Origin: Actinomycetota bacterium
GTDB lineage: Bacteria; Actinomycetota; Thermoleophilia; Gaiellales; Gaiellaceae
Assembly: GCA_005883995.1 (NCBI GenBank)
Contig: VAXB01000029.1
Location: 1-41,259, forward strand
Length of the DNA: 41,259 nt
Direction of reading: 5' to 3'
Part shown: one piece after another, positions 34,035-41,259 of the stretch
How the letters are laid out: every line of letters starts with the position of its first letter
Numbering within the stretch: position 1 is the stretch's first letter
Program-made: the position numbers and the translations under genes
The notes under the pieces: generated by a model
Told to the model about the DNA's origin: nothing
Databases searched by the model: none
The model's input: only the letters and a program-made list of their open reading frames with translations

Positions 34035-35364
34035 CGAGGCTGACGCCGCCGAAGTAGTGGTGGCGCGCCGCCCAGCGGCGCACTGTCCACGCCCGCGCCT
34101 CGAGCTCCTCGAGCGCGGCCTCGTCGACGCCGGGCTCTGCGTTCAAGGTGGTCCCGACGGGATGGAAGCGCGGTCGTTCGACCGCTTCGACGGGATCGAG
34201 CGCTTCGGCGAGCACGCCCATCGCCGAGCTCATCAGCGCAGTGCGAAGGCGCGTTCCGCCGGCGGCGCCGCCGGCGAGCTCGAGCACACCGCCGCCGTCG
34301 AAGAAGAGCGTGGGGGCCATCATGCTCGGCATCCGTTCCCCCGGCCGCATCGGCCCGCGGACGAGGTCGGCCTCGCCGAGCATGCTGTTCAGATGAAGGT
34401 CGAGGCCCGGGACGAAGTCGCCGGAACCGAGACCGAGGCTGGTGGTCACGACGCAGGCGCTGCCGTCGCAGTCGACGACGGTCGTGTTCGTCGTGTCGCC
34501 GCGTTCGTCGACGTCGGTCGCGAGGACGGGGACGAGCGCGAGGACGCGCGCCGTCTGGCCGGCGGCCGCACTCGCGGGCCAGCGTGCCGCGAGCTCCGGG
34601 ATCCCCGAGAGCCCGCGCCGTGTCGCGAGCGTCCAATCGAGCGCGCGGGCCTGCACGGGCTCCGACCACCGCGGCTCGTACCCGGCGAGATCCTTCGTCG
34701 TCAGGGTTCCGCCACGCTCGGCACAGAGCTCGAGCAGCGCCGCGGCGACCGTGCCGCGGTAGACGGAGGCCGCGCCCTCGGCGGCGATCGCCTCCAGCGC
34801 ACCGACGAGGCCCGGCTGCCGAAGCGTCTCGCCCGCCGCGAGCAAGCGGCCCTCGGGCGCGTAGATGCGCGCCCCCGCGTCCATCGTCATCACCGGGGCG
34901 AGCATTGCGAGACACGCTGCGTGCGCTTCGGGGAAGTCGACGCCGTCGCGCGCCAGCCGCAACGCGGGCTCCACGAGCCGCGGCCACGGCAGTCGCCCAT
35001 GCGCACGCCACAGCGTGTCGAGTCCCGCCGCGACGCCGGGAACGGCGCACGACGCCGGGCCGATCGCGTAGTGGACGAGCTCCTCGCCGAACGGGACGTC
35101 GAGGTGCACGAGCTCGCGCGCAGGCGCGGCGGACCCGAGCCCCGGCACGTCGACGAAGAAGTCGAGGTTCCGCGCCACGCGCGACGGTGCGTCCCAGTAC
35201 ACGGCGTGTCCACCGCCGAGGAGCCCCGTCATCACGGTCTCCGCGACGCACGACGCGAGCGCAGCCGCGACCGCGGCGTCCGCGGCGGTCCCGCCGTCCG
35301 CGAGCACCTCGATCCCGGCGGCCGCGGTCGCCGGATGACCTGCCGCTACGGCCGCCTCCATCAT
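33967..35364 (-). CDS. Gamma-glutamyltransferase-family protein
   Basis: 465 residues from ATG 35364 (ATG 35361 is adjacent). HPATAAAGIEVLADGGTAADAAVAAAL and GLLGGGHAVYWDA are family motifs. The autoprocessing/nucleophile site is DTTNTTVVD with T291 as probable nucleophile; the usual TTHxSVVD has His where Asn stands here. RMPSMMAPT supplies the Ser-Ser/oxyanion-like loop. No signal peptide is visible, so it is probably cytoplasmic, unlike classical GGT. The substrate may be glutathione-like compounds or an acylated amine. Confidence 0.8.
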   Translation of the reverse strand: MMEAAVAAGHPATAAAGIEVLADGGTAADAAVAAALASCVAETVMTGLLGGGHAVYWDAPSRVARNLDFFVDVPGLGSAAPARELVHLDVPFGEELVHYAIGPASCAVPGVAAGLDTLWRAHGRLPWPRLVEPALRLARDGVDFPEAHAACLAMLAPVMTMDAGARIYAPEGRLLAAGETLRQPGLVGALEAIAAEGAASVYRGTVAAALLELCAERGGTLTTKDLAGYEPRWSEPVQARALDWTLATRRGLSGIPELAARWPASAAAGQTARVLALVPVLATDVDERGDTTNTTVVDCDGSACVVTTSLGLGSGDFVPGLDLHLNSMLGEADLVRGPMRPGERMPSMMAPTLFFDGGGVLELAGGAAGGTRLRTALMSSAMGVLAEALDPVEAVERPRFHPVGTTLNAEPGVDEAALEELEARAWTVRRWAARHHYFGGVSLVSRRGAAADPRRSGSARTARSA

Positions 35365-35390
35365 GCTTTTTTATCGCCCCGCGGCGCCGC

Positions 35391-35396
35391 TAGGTT
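35391..35396 (+). promoter_or_regulatory. -10 box of the ABC exporter operon
   Basis: TAGGTT, 6 nt before GTG 35403. The divergent gamma-glutamyltransferase start is only 38 nt away. Confidence 0.4.
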
Positions 35397-35402
35397 GCAG
35401 GC

Positions 35403-36344
35403 GTGGGGGAGTCGCAGCAACTGCCGCTGGTCCGTGCGCGCGGACTGGAGAAGCGTTTCGACGATCTCGTCGCCGTCGACGGGATCGACTTCGACGTGCA
35501 GAAGGGCGAGGCGTTCGGGTTCCTGGGCCCCAACGGCGCGGGCAAGAGCTCGACGATGCGGATGATCGGATGCGTGTCGCCGCCGTCCGGCGGCGAGCTG
35601 CGCGTGCTCGGGCTCGATCCCGTCAAGGACGGCGCGCAGATCCGTGCGCGACTCGGCGTCGTGCCGCAGGACGACACCCTCGACTTCGAGCTCACGGTGC
35701 GCGAGAACGTGATCATCTACGGCCGCTACTTCGGCATGTCGCGCAAGGAGCTTCGCGCGCGCGCCGACCGGCTGATCGAGTTCGTGCAACTCGAGGACCG
35801 CGCCGACTCGCGCGTCGAGCCGCTGTCCGGCGGAATGAAGCGGCGCCTGACGATCGCACGCTCGTTGATCAACGATCCCGAGGTGTTGCTGCTCGACGAG
35901 CCGACGACCGGCCTCGACCCGCAGGCGCGTCACGTCGTGTGGGACCGCCTGCACAGCCTCAAGCACGCGGGCGCGACACTCCTGCTCACGACGCATTACA
36001 TGGACGAGGCGGAACAGCTTTGCGATCGGCTCGTCGTCATGGACAAGGGGAAGATCGCCGCGGAGGGATCTCCCGTCGAGCTGATCCGGCAGTACTCGAC
36101 CCGTGAAGTCGTCGAGCTTCGGTTTCCCACGGAGCCGCCCGCGGAGATCGCTACGAGCGTCGACGGCCTCGCGCGGCGCGTCGAGATGCTGTCGAACCGC
36201 GTCCTGCTCTACACCGACGACGGCGACCGTACTGCGGACGGGATTCACGGGCGCGGTCTCGCGCCCCAGAGCGTGCTCGTCCGGCGGTCCACGCTCGAGG
36301 ACGTGTTCTTGCACCTGACCGGACGAACGCTCGTCGACGAATGA
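35403..36344 (+). CDS. ABC-2 exporter ATP-binding protein (NodI/DrrA type)
   Basis: 313 residues. Walker A GPNGAGKSS (G42-K48), the Q-loop in VVPQDD, signature LSGGMKRRL (S142-G144), Walker B LLLDEPTTGLDP (D165/E166) and a switch His in LLTTHYMDEAE. A C-terminal domain of about 90 residues is typical of DrrA/NodI ATPases. It drives export through the two permeases encoded next. ATGA overlap with the first permease. Confidence 0.9.
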   Translation: MGESQQLPLVRARGLEKRFDDLVAVDGIDFDVQKGEAFGFLGPNGAGKSSTMRMIGCVSPPSGGELRVLGLDPVKDGAQIRARLGVVPQDDTLDFELTVRENVIIYGRYFGMSRKELRARADRLIEFVQLEDRADSRVEPLSGGMKRRLTIARSLINDPEVLLLDEPTTGLDPQARHVVWDRLHSLKHAGATLLLTTHYMDEAEQLCDRLVVMDKGKIAAEGSPVELIRQYSTREVVELRFPTEPPAEIATSVDGLARRVEMLSNRVLLYTDDGDRTADGIHGRGLAPQSVLVRRSTLEDVFLHLTGRTLVDE

Positions 36345-37114
36345 GCTACGCGCTCGCGCTTCGGTCGTACGAGTTCTGGCTGGCCTTCTACAAGCGGACG
36401 TGGCGCGGGTCGCTCGCGACCAGCATCGTCAACCCCGTCTTCTATCTCGGTGCGCTTGGCGTCGGGCTCGGCACGCTCGTCAATCGCGCAGGCACGACGC
36501 CCGGCGGCGTCGACTACCTGGCGTTCGTTGCACCGGGTGTCCTCGCCGCGACGGCGATGCAGGTCGGGACGACCGAGGCGAGCTGGCCGGTCCTCGGCTC
36601 GATCAGGTGGACGCGCGTCTACTACGCGATGCTGGCGACGCCGCTCGGCATCGGCGACATCGTCGTCGGCCATCAACTGTGGATGGCTACGCGCGTGGCG
36701 ACGAGCAGCGCCGTCTACCTCGCGGTCATCGCCGCGTTCGGCGGGATTCAGTCGCCGCTCGCCGTCCTCGCACTGCCGGCATGCGTCTTGATCGGCGTCG
36801 CGTTCGCAGGGCCGATGGCCGCGTACGCGGCGACGCGTGAGCGAGACGGCGCGTTCGTTCCGGTGATGCGCTTCGGGATCGTGCCGATGTTCCTGTTCTC
36901 GGGGACGTTCTTCCCGATCTCGCGCCTGCCGGTCGTGCTCGAATGGGTCGCGCGCGCGACACCCCTCTGGCACGGCGTCGACCTGTGCCGCGGCCTGACG
37001 CTCGGAACGATCACGTGGTCGTCAGCCGTCGTGCACGTCGCGTATCTGCTCGTATGGGCCGTCGGCGGCGTCGCGCTCGCGTTCTCCACCTACCGCCGGC
37101 GGTTGTTGAAGTGA
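36341..37114 (+). CDS. ABC-2 permease, first subunit
   Basis: 257 residues, six predicted transmembrane helices. FYKRTWRGSLATSIVNPVFYLGALGVGLG, YLAFVAPGVLAATAMQ and FPISRLPVVLEW are ABC-2/NodJ features. It overlaps the ATPase by 4 nt and the next permease by 4 nt (GTGA). Confidence 0.88.
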   Translation: MSYALALRSYEFWLAFYKRTWRGSLATSIVNPVFYLGALGVGLGTLVNRAGTTPGGVDYLAFVAPGVLAATAMQVGTTEASWPVLGSIRWTRVYYAMLATPLGIGDIVVGHQLWMATRVATSSAVYLAVIAAFGGIQSPLAVLALPACVLIGVAFAGPMAAYAATRERDGAFVPVMRFGIVPMFLFSGTFFPISRLPVVLEWVARATPLWHGVDLCRGLTLGTITWSSAVVHVAYLLVWAVGGVALAFSTYRRRLLK

Positions 37115-37884
37115 CGTCGGTCGCATTCCCACGTGCGGCGACGCTCTTCGAGCGCAACTACATGGTCCACCGCCGGATGTGGATCATCATCTTCTCCGGC
37201 TTCTTCGAGCCGCTCTTCTACCTCTTCTCGATGGGGATCGGCCTCGGCCACTTCGTCGGGAAGGTGCCCGGTCCCGGCGGGCAGCTGATCTCGTACGCCA
37301 CGTTTATCGCGCCGGCTCTGCTCGCGACGGCCGCAATGAACGGTGCGATCTACGACTCGACGAGCGTCTTCTGGAAGCTGAAGTACGCGAAGCTCTACGA
37401 CTCGGTGCTCGCGACGCCCGTCGGCCCCGGCGACGTGGCCGTCGGCGAGACGGCGTGGGCGCTCTTCCGCGGGCTGCTCTACGGGGCTGCGTTCCTCGTG
37501 ACGGTCGCCGCGCTCGGGTTGATCCACTCGACGTGGGCGATCCTCGCGCTGCCGTCGTCGCTTCTCGTCGGCTTCGCGTTCGCCGGCGTCGGCGTCGCCG
37601 GCTCGACGTACATGCGTTCATGGCAGGACTTCGAGTTCCTCAACATCGTGCAGCTGCCGATGTTCCTGTTCTCGGCGACGTTCTATCCGCTGTCCGTCTA
37701 CCCGGTCGCGATCCAGTGGGTCGTGCGCTGCACGCCGCTCTACAACGCGATCGCGTTGATGCGCGCGCTCATGCTCGGAGCGGTCGGGTGGTACCAGCTC
37801 GTCAACGTTGCGTACCTCCTCGTGATGGGCCTGATCGGCGTGTCGATCGCCGGCCGCCGCGTCGACGCGCTGCTGTTGAGGTAG
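37111..37884 (+). CDS. ABC-2 permease, second subunit
   Basis: 257 residues from GTG 37111, paralogous to the preceding permease: FEPLFYLFSMGIGLG, YATFIAPALLATAAMN, MFLFSATFYPLSVYPVAIQWVVRCTPLYN. The two probably form a heterodimer. The exported compound is unknown; NodIJ-like and drug exporters share this layout. Confidence 0.88.
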   Translation: MTSVAFPRAATLFERNYMVHRRMWIIIFSGFFEPLFYLFSMGIGLGHFVGKVPGPGGQLISYATFIAPALLATAAMNGAIYDSTSVFWKLKYAKLYDSVLATPVGPGDVAVGETAWALFRGLLYGAAFLVTVAALGLIHSTWAILALPSSLLVGFAFAGVGVAGSTYMRSWQDFEFLNIVQLPMFLFSATFYPLSVYPVAIQWVVRCTPLYNAIALMRALMLGAVGWYQLVNVAYLLVMGLIGVSIAGRRVDALLLR

Positions 37885-37887
37885 CGC

Positions 37888-38658
37888 TCACCAGTCGGGC
37901 AGCGTCCCGTCGACGTCGGTGAAGTCGTAGTCGCGCGCGATGTCGATCACCGGGATCGCACGGCCGGAGCGCTCGAGCACGTCGGCGTCGGCGGCGAGCG
38001 CCGCGACCGCGCGGCCGACGAACTGCGGGGTCGCGGCCCGGCTCGCGAGCTCGTCCGCGTCCGGCCGCGCGAGCACCGCCTCGGTCTTCGTCAGCCGCGG
38101 CCACAGCGAAAGGACGGCCACGTCATGGGGGCGAAGCTCGCGCCCCATGTCGGCGGCCATCTTGTCGACCGCGGCCTTGACGGCGTGATAGGGAACATTG
38201 AAGAAGTAGCTCGCGGCGCCGGTCGAGGAGATGAACACGATCAGCCCGCTTCTGCGGTCGATCATCATCGGCGCGGCAAGGCGGCTCGCGATGTAGTGCG
38301 CGCGCAGCGTCGCTGCGTGGTCGTCCCAGGCCGGCGGCGGAAGCTCCCAGAAGGGCGCCCGAAGATCCCCGCCGGCCGGGAAGAGGTTGTTCACGAGGAG
38401 GTCGAGCCGCCCGTGCTCGGCCTGGATGCGCCTGAAGACCGCGCGCACCTGGGCGTCGTCACGGTGGTCGCAGATGGCCGCGATCGCCTTGCCGCCGAAG
38501 CGCGCGACCTCGCGCGCTGCAGCGTCGAGCTGCCGGCCGGTCCGGGCCGTGAGGTAGACGGTGGCACCCGCCTCGCCGAGCGCGAGCGCGACTCCCTTGC
38601 CGATACCGCGGCTCGCGCCGGTCACGAGCGCGACCTTGCCGTCGAGCGGCCGCTGCAC
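37888..38658 (-). CDS. Short-chain dehydrogenase/reductase (DHRS1-like)
   Basis: 256 residues from GTG 38658. Cofactor motif TGASRGIG (residues 13-20), NN motif in LLVNNLF, catalytic S145 (ISSTGA), Y157 and K161 (PYHAVK). The spacing and the [20 protein letters not shown] segment resemble the DHRS1 subgroup. Substrate unknown. It converges with the ABC operon, 3 nt apart, and diverges from rpsO. Confidence 0.85.
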   Translation of the reverse strand: MQRPLDGKVALVTGASRGIGKGVALALGEAGATVYLTARTGRQLDAAAREVARFGGKAIAAICDHRDDAQVRAVFRRIQAEHGRLDLLVNNLFPAGGDLRAPFWELPPPAWDDHAATLRAHYIASRLAAPMMIDRRSGLIVFISSTGAASYFFNVPYHAVKAAVDKMAADMGRELRPHDVAVLSLWPRLTKTEAVLARPDADELASRAATPQFVGRAVAALAADADVLERSGRAIPVIDIARDYDFTDVDGTLPDW

Positions 38659-38692
38659 CCCCGTATTCTCAGGGATTTCGACCTGCGCTTGC

Positions 38693-38760
38693 TACGCTGG
38701 CCCGAACGCAGCCGCGGCCTTCCGTCAGCTTCCGACGGCGGCTGGGACTGACGACAGGAG
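38693..38760 (+). promoter_or_regulatory. rpsO promoter and structured leader, candidate S15 autoregulatory RNA
   Basis: TACGCT (38693-38698) is the -10 candidate and leaves a leader of about 60 nt. In it CAGCCG (38709-38714) pairs with CGGCTG (38739-38744), and CCGTC (38722-38726) with GACGG (38734-38738), leaving a 7-nt bulge on the 5' side. The Shine-Dalgarno AGGAGG (38757-38762) follows. S15 represses its own mRNA through phylum-specific leader structures; whether this is one is inference. Confidence 0.4.
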
Positions 38761-38767
38761 GTTGCAG

Positions 38768-39037
38768 ATGAGCTTGACGAAGGAAGCGAAGCAGGAGATC
38801 GTGTCCAAGCACGGGGCGAGCAATGCGGACACCGGTTCGACGAACGTTCAGGTCGCGCTGCTGACGCGGCGGATCAACGACCTCACCGAGCACCTGCGTT
38901 CGCACCCGAAGGACCACTACTCGCGGCGCGGCTTGCTGAAGCTCGTCGGCCGCCGGCGCCGGTTTCTGAACTATCTCCAGAAGCACGACCTGGAGGGGTA
39001 CCGGCAACTGATCAAAGAACTGGGGCTGCGCAGGTAG
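38768..39037 (+). CDS. rpsO: Ribosomal protein S15
   Basis: 89 residues, the usual length. [58 protein letters not shown]... covers the conserved four-helix S15 fold with the 16S rRNA-binding His-Asp-x-x-Ser-Arg-Arg segment. ATG 38768 has AGGAGG 5 nt upstream. Followed by pnp, as in most bacteria. Confidence 0.96.
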   Translation: MSLTKEAKQEIVSKHGASNADTGSTNVQVALLTRRINDLTEHLRSHPKDHYSRRGLLKLVGRRRRFLNYLQKHDLEGYRQLIKELGLRR

Positions 39038-39038
39038 C

Positions 39039-39121
39039 CCACTTACCCAGGGAAGTGGAGATTCGAGCGAGCGTCGACGTCGGCGCTGACTCGAGTCCCC
39101 ACTCCCCGCAAAGCAGAGTGG
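39039..39121 (+). other. Two small hairpins in the rpsO-pnp spacer
   Basis: CCACTT (39039-39044) pairs with AAGTGG (39053-39058) right after the rpsO stop. CCACTC (39099-39104) pairs with GAGTGG (39116-39121) and takes in the first bases of the pnp Shine-Dalgarno GGAG (39120-39123). The latter could modulate pnp translation; PNPase autocontrols its mRNA in E. coli through a leader hairpin. No promoter is obvious. Confidence 0.35.
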
Positions 39122-39131
39122 AGGACAACTG

Positions 39132-41259
39132 ATGGCGATTGCCACTGAGCGCCGGGCCGAGGTCAGCGTGACCGTCGGCGGTCACGAGATCACCTTCGAG
39201 ACCGGCAAGCTCGCAAAGCAGGCCGACGGCGCCGTCGTCGTTCGCAGCGGCGAGACGATGGTGTTGGCGACGGCGATGGGGCGGCAGGAGCCGCGCGAGG
39301 GCGCGGACTTCTTCCCGCTCACGGTCGACGTCGAGGAGCGGATGTACGCGGCCGGGAAGATCCCCGGCGGCTTCTTCAAGCGCGAAGGCCGGCCGACGGA
39401 GCGCGCGATCCTGACGGCTCGCATGATCGACCGGCCCATTCGGCCGCTCTGGCCGAAGGGCTACAAGAACGAGACGCAGGTGATCTGCACCGTCCTGAGC
39501 GCCGACCTGGTCACGGCGCACGACATGCTGTGCATCAACGGGGCGTCTGCGGCGCTGATGATCTCGCCGCTTCCGTTCCTCGGGCCGGTCGGCGCGGTTC
39601 GCGTTGCCCTCGTCGACGGCGAGCTGACCGTGAACCCGACCCTGCAAGAGGTTGCGGAGAACGCGGAGCTCGATCTGATCGTCGTCGGGACCCCGGAGGG
39701 GCTGACGATGGTCGAGGCGGGAGCCAACGAGGTGCCGGAGGATCGGCTGCTCGAGGCGCTCGACCTGGCCCACTCGGAGATCAAGAAGCTGTGCGAGGCG
39801 CAGCTCGACCTCCAGCGCCAGATCGGCAAGGCGAAGTGGCTCGACGAGTCCGTGACCGACGAGATCGTCCAGGAGCACGGCGATGCGATCCGTGATCGGA
39901 TCCGCGGCGAAGGGCTGCGCGCGGCGGACGCGGTCGTCGAGGAGCTGCTCCCCGCGCTGAGCATGGAGTCCACCGAGGACGACGTCCTCCGGCAGACCCA
40001 GCGGAAGATGAGTCTCGCAGCGGTGCTCGAGCGGGCACGGCTCGAGGCCGTGGTGGCTCCGGTGCGCGAGCAGTTCGAGACGGAGCTTCGTGCGCTGACG
40101 GATGCCGAGCAGGACTCGAAAGAGCTGAAGTCGGCGAAGCGTCAGCTGCTCTTCGGTCGCATCGTCGAGACGGTCGAGCTGCCGTTCCCGGTCGGGCCGG
40201 CCGTCGGCGACGGCGAGGCGGCGACGACAAAGGACTCGATCACGAAGAACTACGTCAAGAAGGCGGCGGAGGCGATCTACAAGGAGCTCGTCCGCCGCAA
40301 GATCGCCGTCGAGAAGAACCGTCCCGACGGGCGCGCGCCGGAGGAGATCAGGCCGATCGCCTGCGAAGTCGGCGTGTCACCCCGAACGCACGGCTCCGGT
40401 CTCTTCACCCGCGGGCAGACGCAGATCATGTCCCTGCTGACGCTTGGGACCGCGAAGGAGGGCCAGCGGATCGACGACCTCTCGCTCGAGACCGACCGGC
40501 GGTACATGCACCACTACAACTTCCCGCCGTACTCGGTGGGCGAGACCGGAATGATGCGGGGCCCGAAGCGCCGCGACATCGGCCACGGCGCGCTCGCGCA
40601 GCGGGCGCTCGAGGCGATGATCCCGACCGCGGACGTGTTCCCGTACACGATTCGGATCGTGTCGGAGACGCTCGAGTCGAACGGCTCGTCGTCCATGGGC
40701 TCCGTCTGCGGCTCGACGCTGGCGCTGATGGACGCGGGCGTGCCGATCAAGCGGCCGGTCAGCGGCATCGCGATGGGCCTCGTCAAGGAGGGCGACGACT
40801 ACGTCATCCTCACCGACATCCAGGGCGCCGAGGACCACCTCGGTGACATGGACTTCAAGGTCGCCGGCTCGCGCGAGGGCATCACGGCCCTGCAGATGGA
40901 CATCAAGATCACCGGCGTCACGCAGGAGATCATGCGCGGCGCGCTCGAGCAGGCGAAGCGGGCGCGCGAGTTCATCCTCGACAAGATGCTCCAGGCGATC
41001 CCCGAGCCGCGGGCCGAGCTCTCGCAGACGGCGCCGCGAATCTCGACGATCAAGATCGACCCGGAGAAGATCGGGATGGTGATCGGCAAGGGCGGCGAGA
41101 CGATTCGCGCGCTCGAGGGCGACCACGACGTCCAGATCGACATCGAGGAGGACGGCACGATCCTCATCTACGCGACCGACGGCCCGAAGGCGGAGGCCGC
41201 GATCTCGGCGATCCAGGCGCTGACGAAGGAGCCGGAGGTGGGGGACACCTACACCGGCA
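39132..41259 (+). CDS. pnp: Polyribonucleotide nucleotidyltransferase (3' end beyond window)
   Basis: 709 codons are visible from ATG 39132 and the frame is open at the window edge. First RNase PH domain ([48 protein letters not shown]), the helical linker, second RNase PH domain ([59 protein letters not shown]) with its catalytic Asp residues, and a KH domain ([17 protein letters not shown]). The S1 domain presumably lies outside. It degrades RNA phosphorolytically in the degradosome. Confidence 0.96.
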   Translation, partial: MAIATERRAEVSVTVGGHEITFETGKLAKQADGAVVVRSGETMVLATAMGRQEPREGADFFPLTVDVEERMYAAGKIPGGFFKREGRPTERAILTARMIDRPIRPLWPKGYKNETQVICTVLSADLVTAHDMLCINGASAALMISPLPFLGPVGAVRVALVDGELTVNPTLQEVAENAELDLIVVGTPEGLTMVEAGANEVPEDRLLEALDLAHSEIKKLCEAQLDLQRQIGKAKWLDESVTDEIVQEHGDAIRDRIRGEGLRAADAVVEELLPALSMESTEDDVLRQTQRKMSLAAVLERARLEAVVAPVREQFETELRALTDAEQDSKELKSAKRQLLFGRIVETVELPFPVGPAVGDGEAATTKDSITKNYVKKAAEAIYKELVRRKIAVEKNRPDGRAPEEIRPIACEVGVSPRTHGSGLFTRGQTQIMSLLTLGTAKEGQRIDDLSLETDRRYMHHYNFPPYSVGETGMMRGPKRRDIGHGALAQRALEAMIPTADVFPYTIRIVSETLESNGSSSMGSVCGSTLALMDAGVPIKRPVSGIAMGLVKEGDDYVILTDIQGAEDHLGDMDFKVAGSREGITALQMDIKITGVTQEIMRGALEQAKRAREFILDKMLQAIPEPRAELSQTAPRISTIKIDPEKIGMVIGKGGETIRALEGDHDVQIDIEEDGTILIYATDGPKAEAAISAIQALTKEPEVGDTYTG

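Noticed and set aside
33941-35251. Long Arg-rich frames on both strands over the gamma-glutamyltransferase gene
   Set aside because: They lack family motifs; the frame from 35364 carries the complete transferase.

Overview
The window is about 41 kb of high-GC, tightly packed bacterial chromosome. A mycobacterial-type integration host factor (mihF) followed by gmk-rpoZ-coaBC, a PyrR-type pyr cluster, Gram-positive/actinobacterial LexA boxes and frequent GTG/TTG starts point to Actinomycetota. The use of PyrK with a class 1B PyrD, and the style of the MoxR/DUF58/transglutaminase and rimP-nusA blocks, make a Thermoleophilia/Gaiellales-like lineage my best guess (inference; no marker phylogeny was possible). 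No phage, IS, plasmid or CRISPR signature was seen.

Layout. 1-420: the 3' end of a secreted-type protein and a tRNA-Arg(CCG). 518-2552: a dipeptide/N-acyl-amino-acid epimerase plus DUF1611 pair. 2572-4504: an exported TIM-barrel hydrolase and a small phosphoesterase. 4501-4779: a LysM membrane protein under a promoter holding two LexA (SOS) boxes. 4783-6011 (minus): an alpha/beta hydrolase and a SnoaL-like protein. 6027-8400: a broken RNase Z, a DUF2007 protein, an unknown helical protein and an Erm-like rRNA methyltransferase. 8402-17168: a PyrR-regulated pyrR-pyrB-pyrC-carA-carB-pyrK-pyrD operon. 17221-19569: mihF-gmk-rpoZ-coaBC. 19556-24643: MoxR-DUF58-transglutaminase-nucleotidyltransferase. 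24648-25990: a DUF2007 paralogue, a TPR protein, D-aminoacyl-tRNA deacylase and a tiny membrane protein. 26226-33742: the translation/transcription operon rimP-nusA-ylxR-infB-ylxP-rbfA-nrnA-truB-ribF. 33804-38658: a zinc ribbon, a gamma-glutamyltransferase, an ABC-2 exporter (ATPase plus two permeases) and an SDR. 38768-end: rpsO-pnp, with pnp cut by the window edge.

How it works together. The pyr operon carries all steps from bicarbonate and glutamine to orotate, with PyrR as sensor of its own mRNA. A PyrR-binding loop abuts the Shine-Dalgarno of a 14-codon leader ORF whose stop overlaps the pyrR start, which predicts control by translational repression through coupling. The rimP-nusA operon leader contains a textbook intrinsic terminator a few bases before the rimP Shine-Dalgarno, suggesting attenuation. 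Many promoters place a TAnnnT -10 box only 6-11 nt before the start codon, so leaderless mRNAs appear common.

Cautions. Four core genes differ structurally from their families: rnz and truB have internal deletions with frameshifts, carB appears to lack about 30 conserved residues in frame, and pyrB carries a 312-bp tandem duplication whose copies differ at three clustered bases. Because these are essential or near-essential genes, assembly errors (for example from mixed strains) must be excluded before any biological reading.
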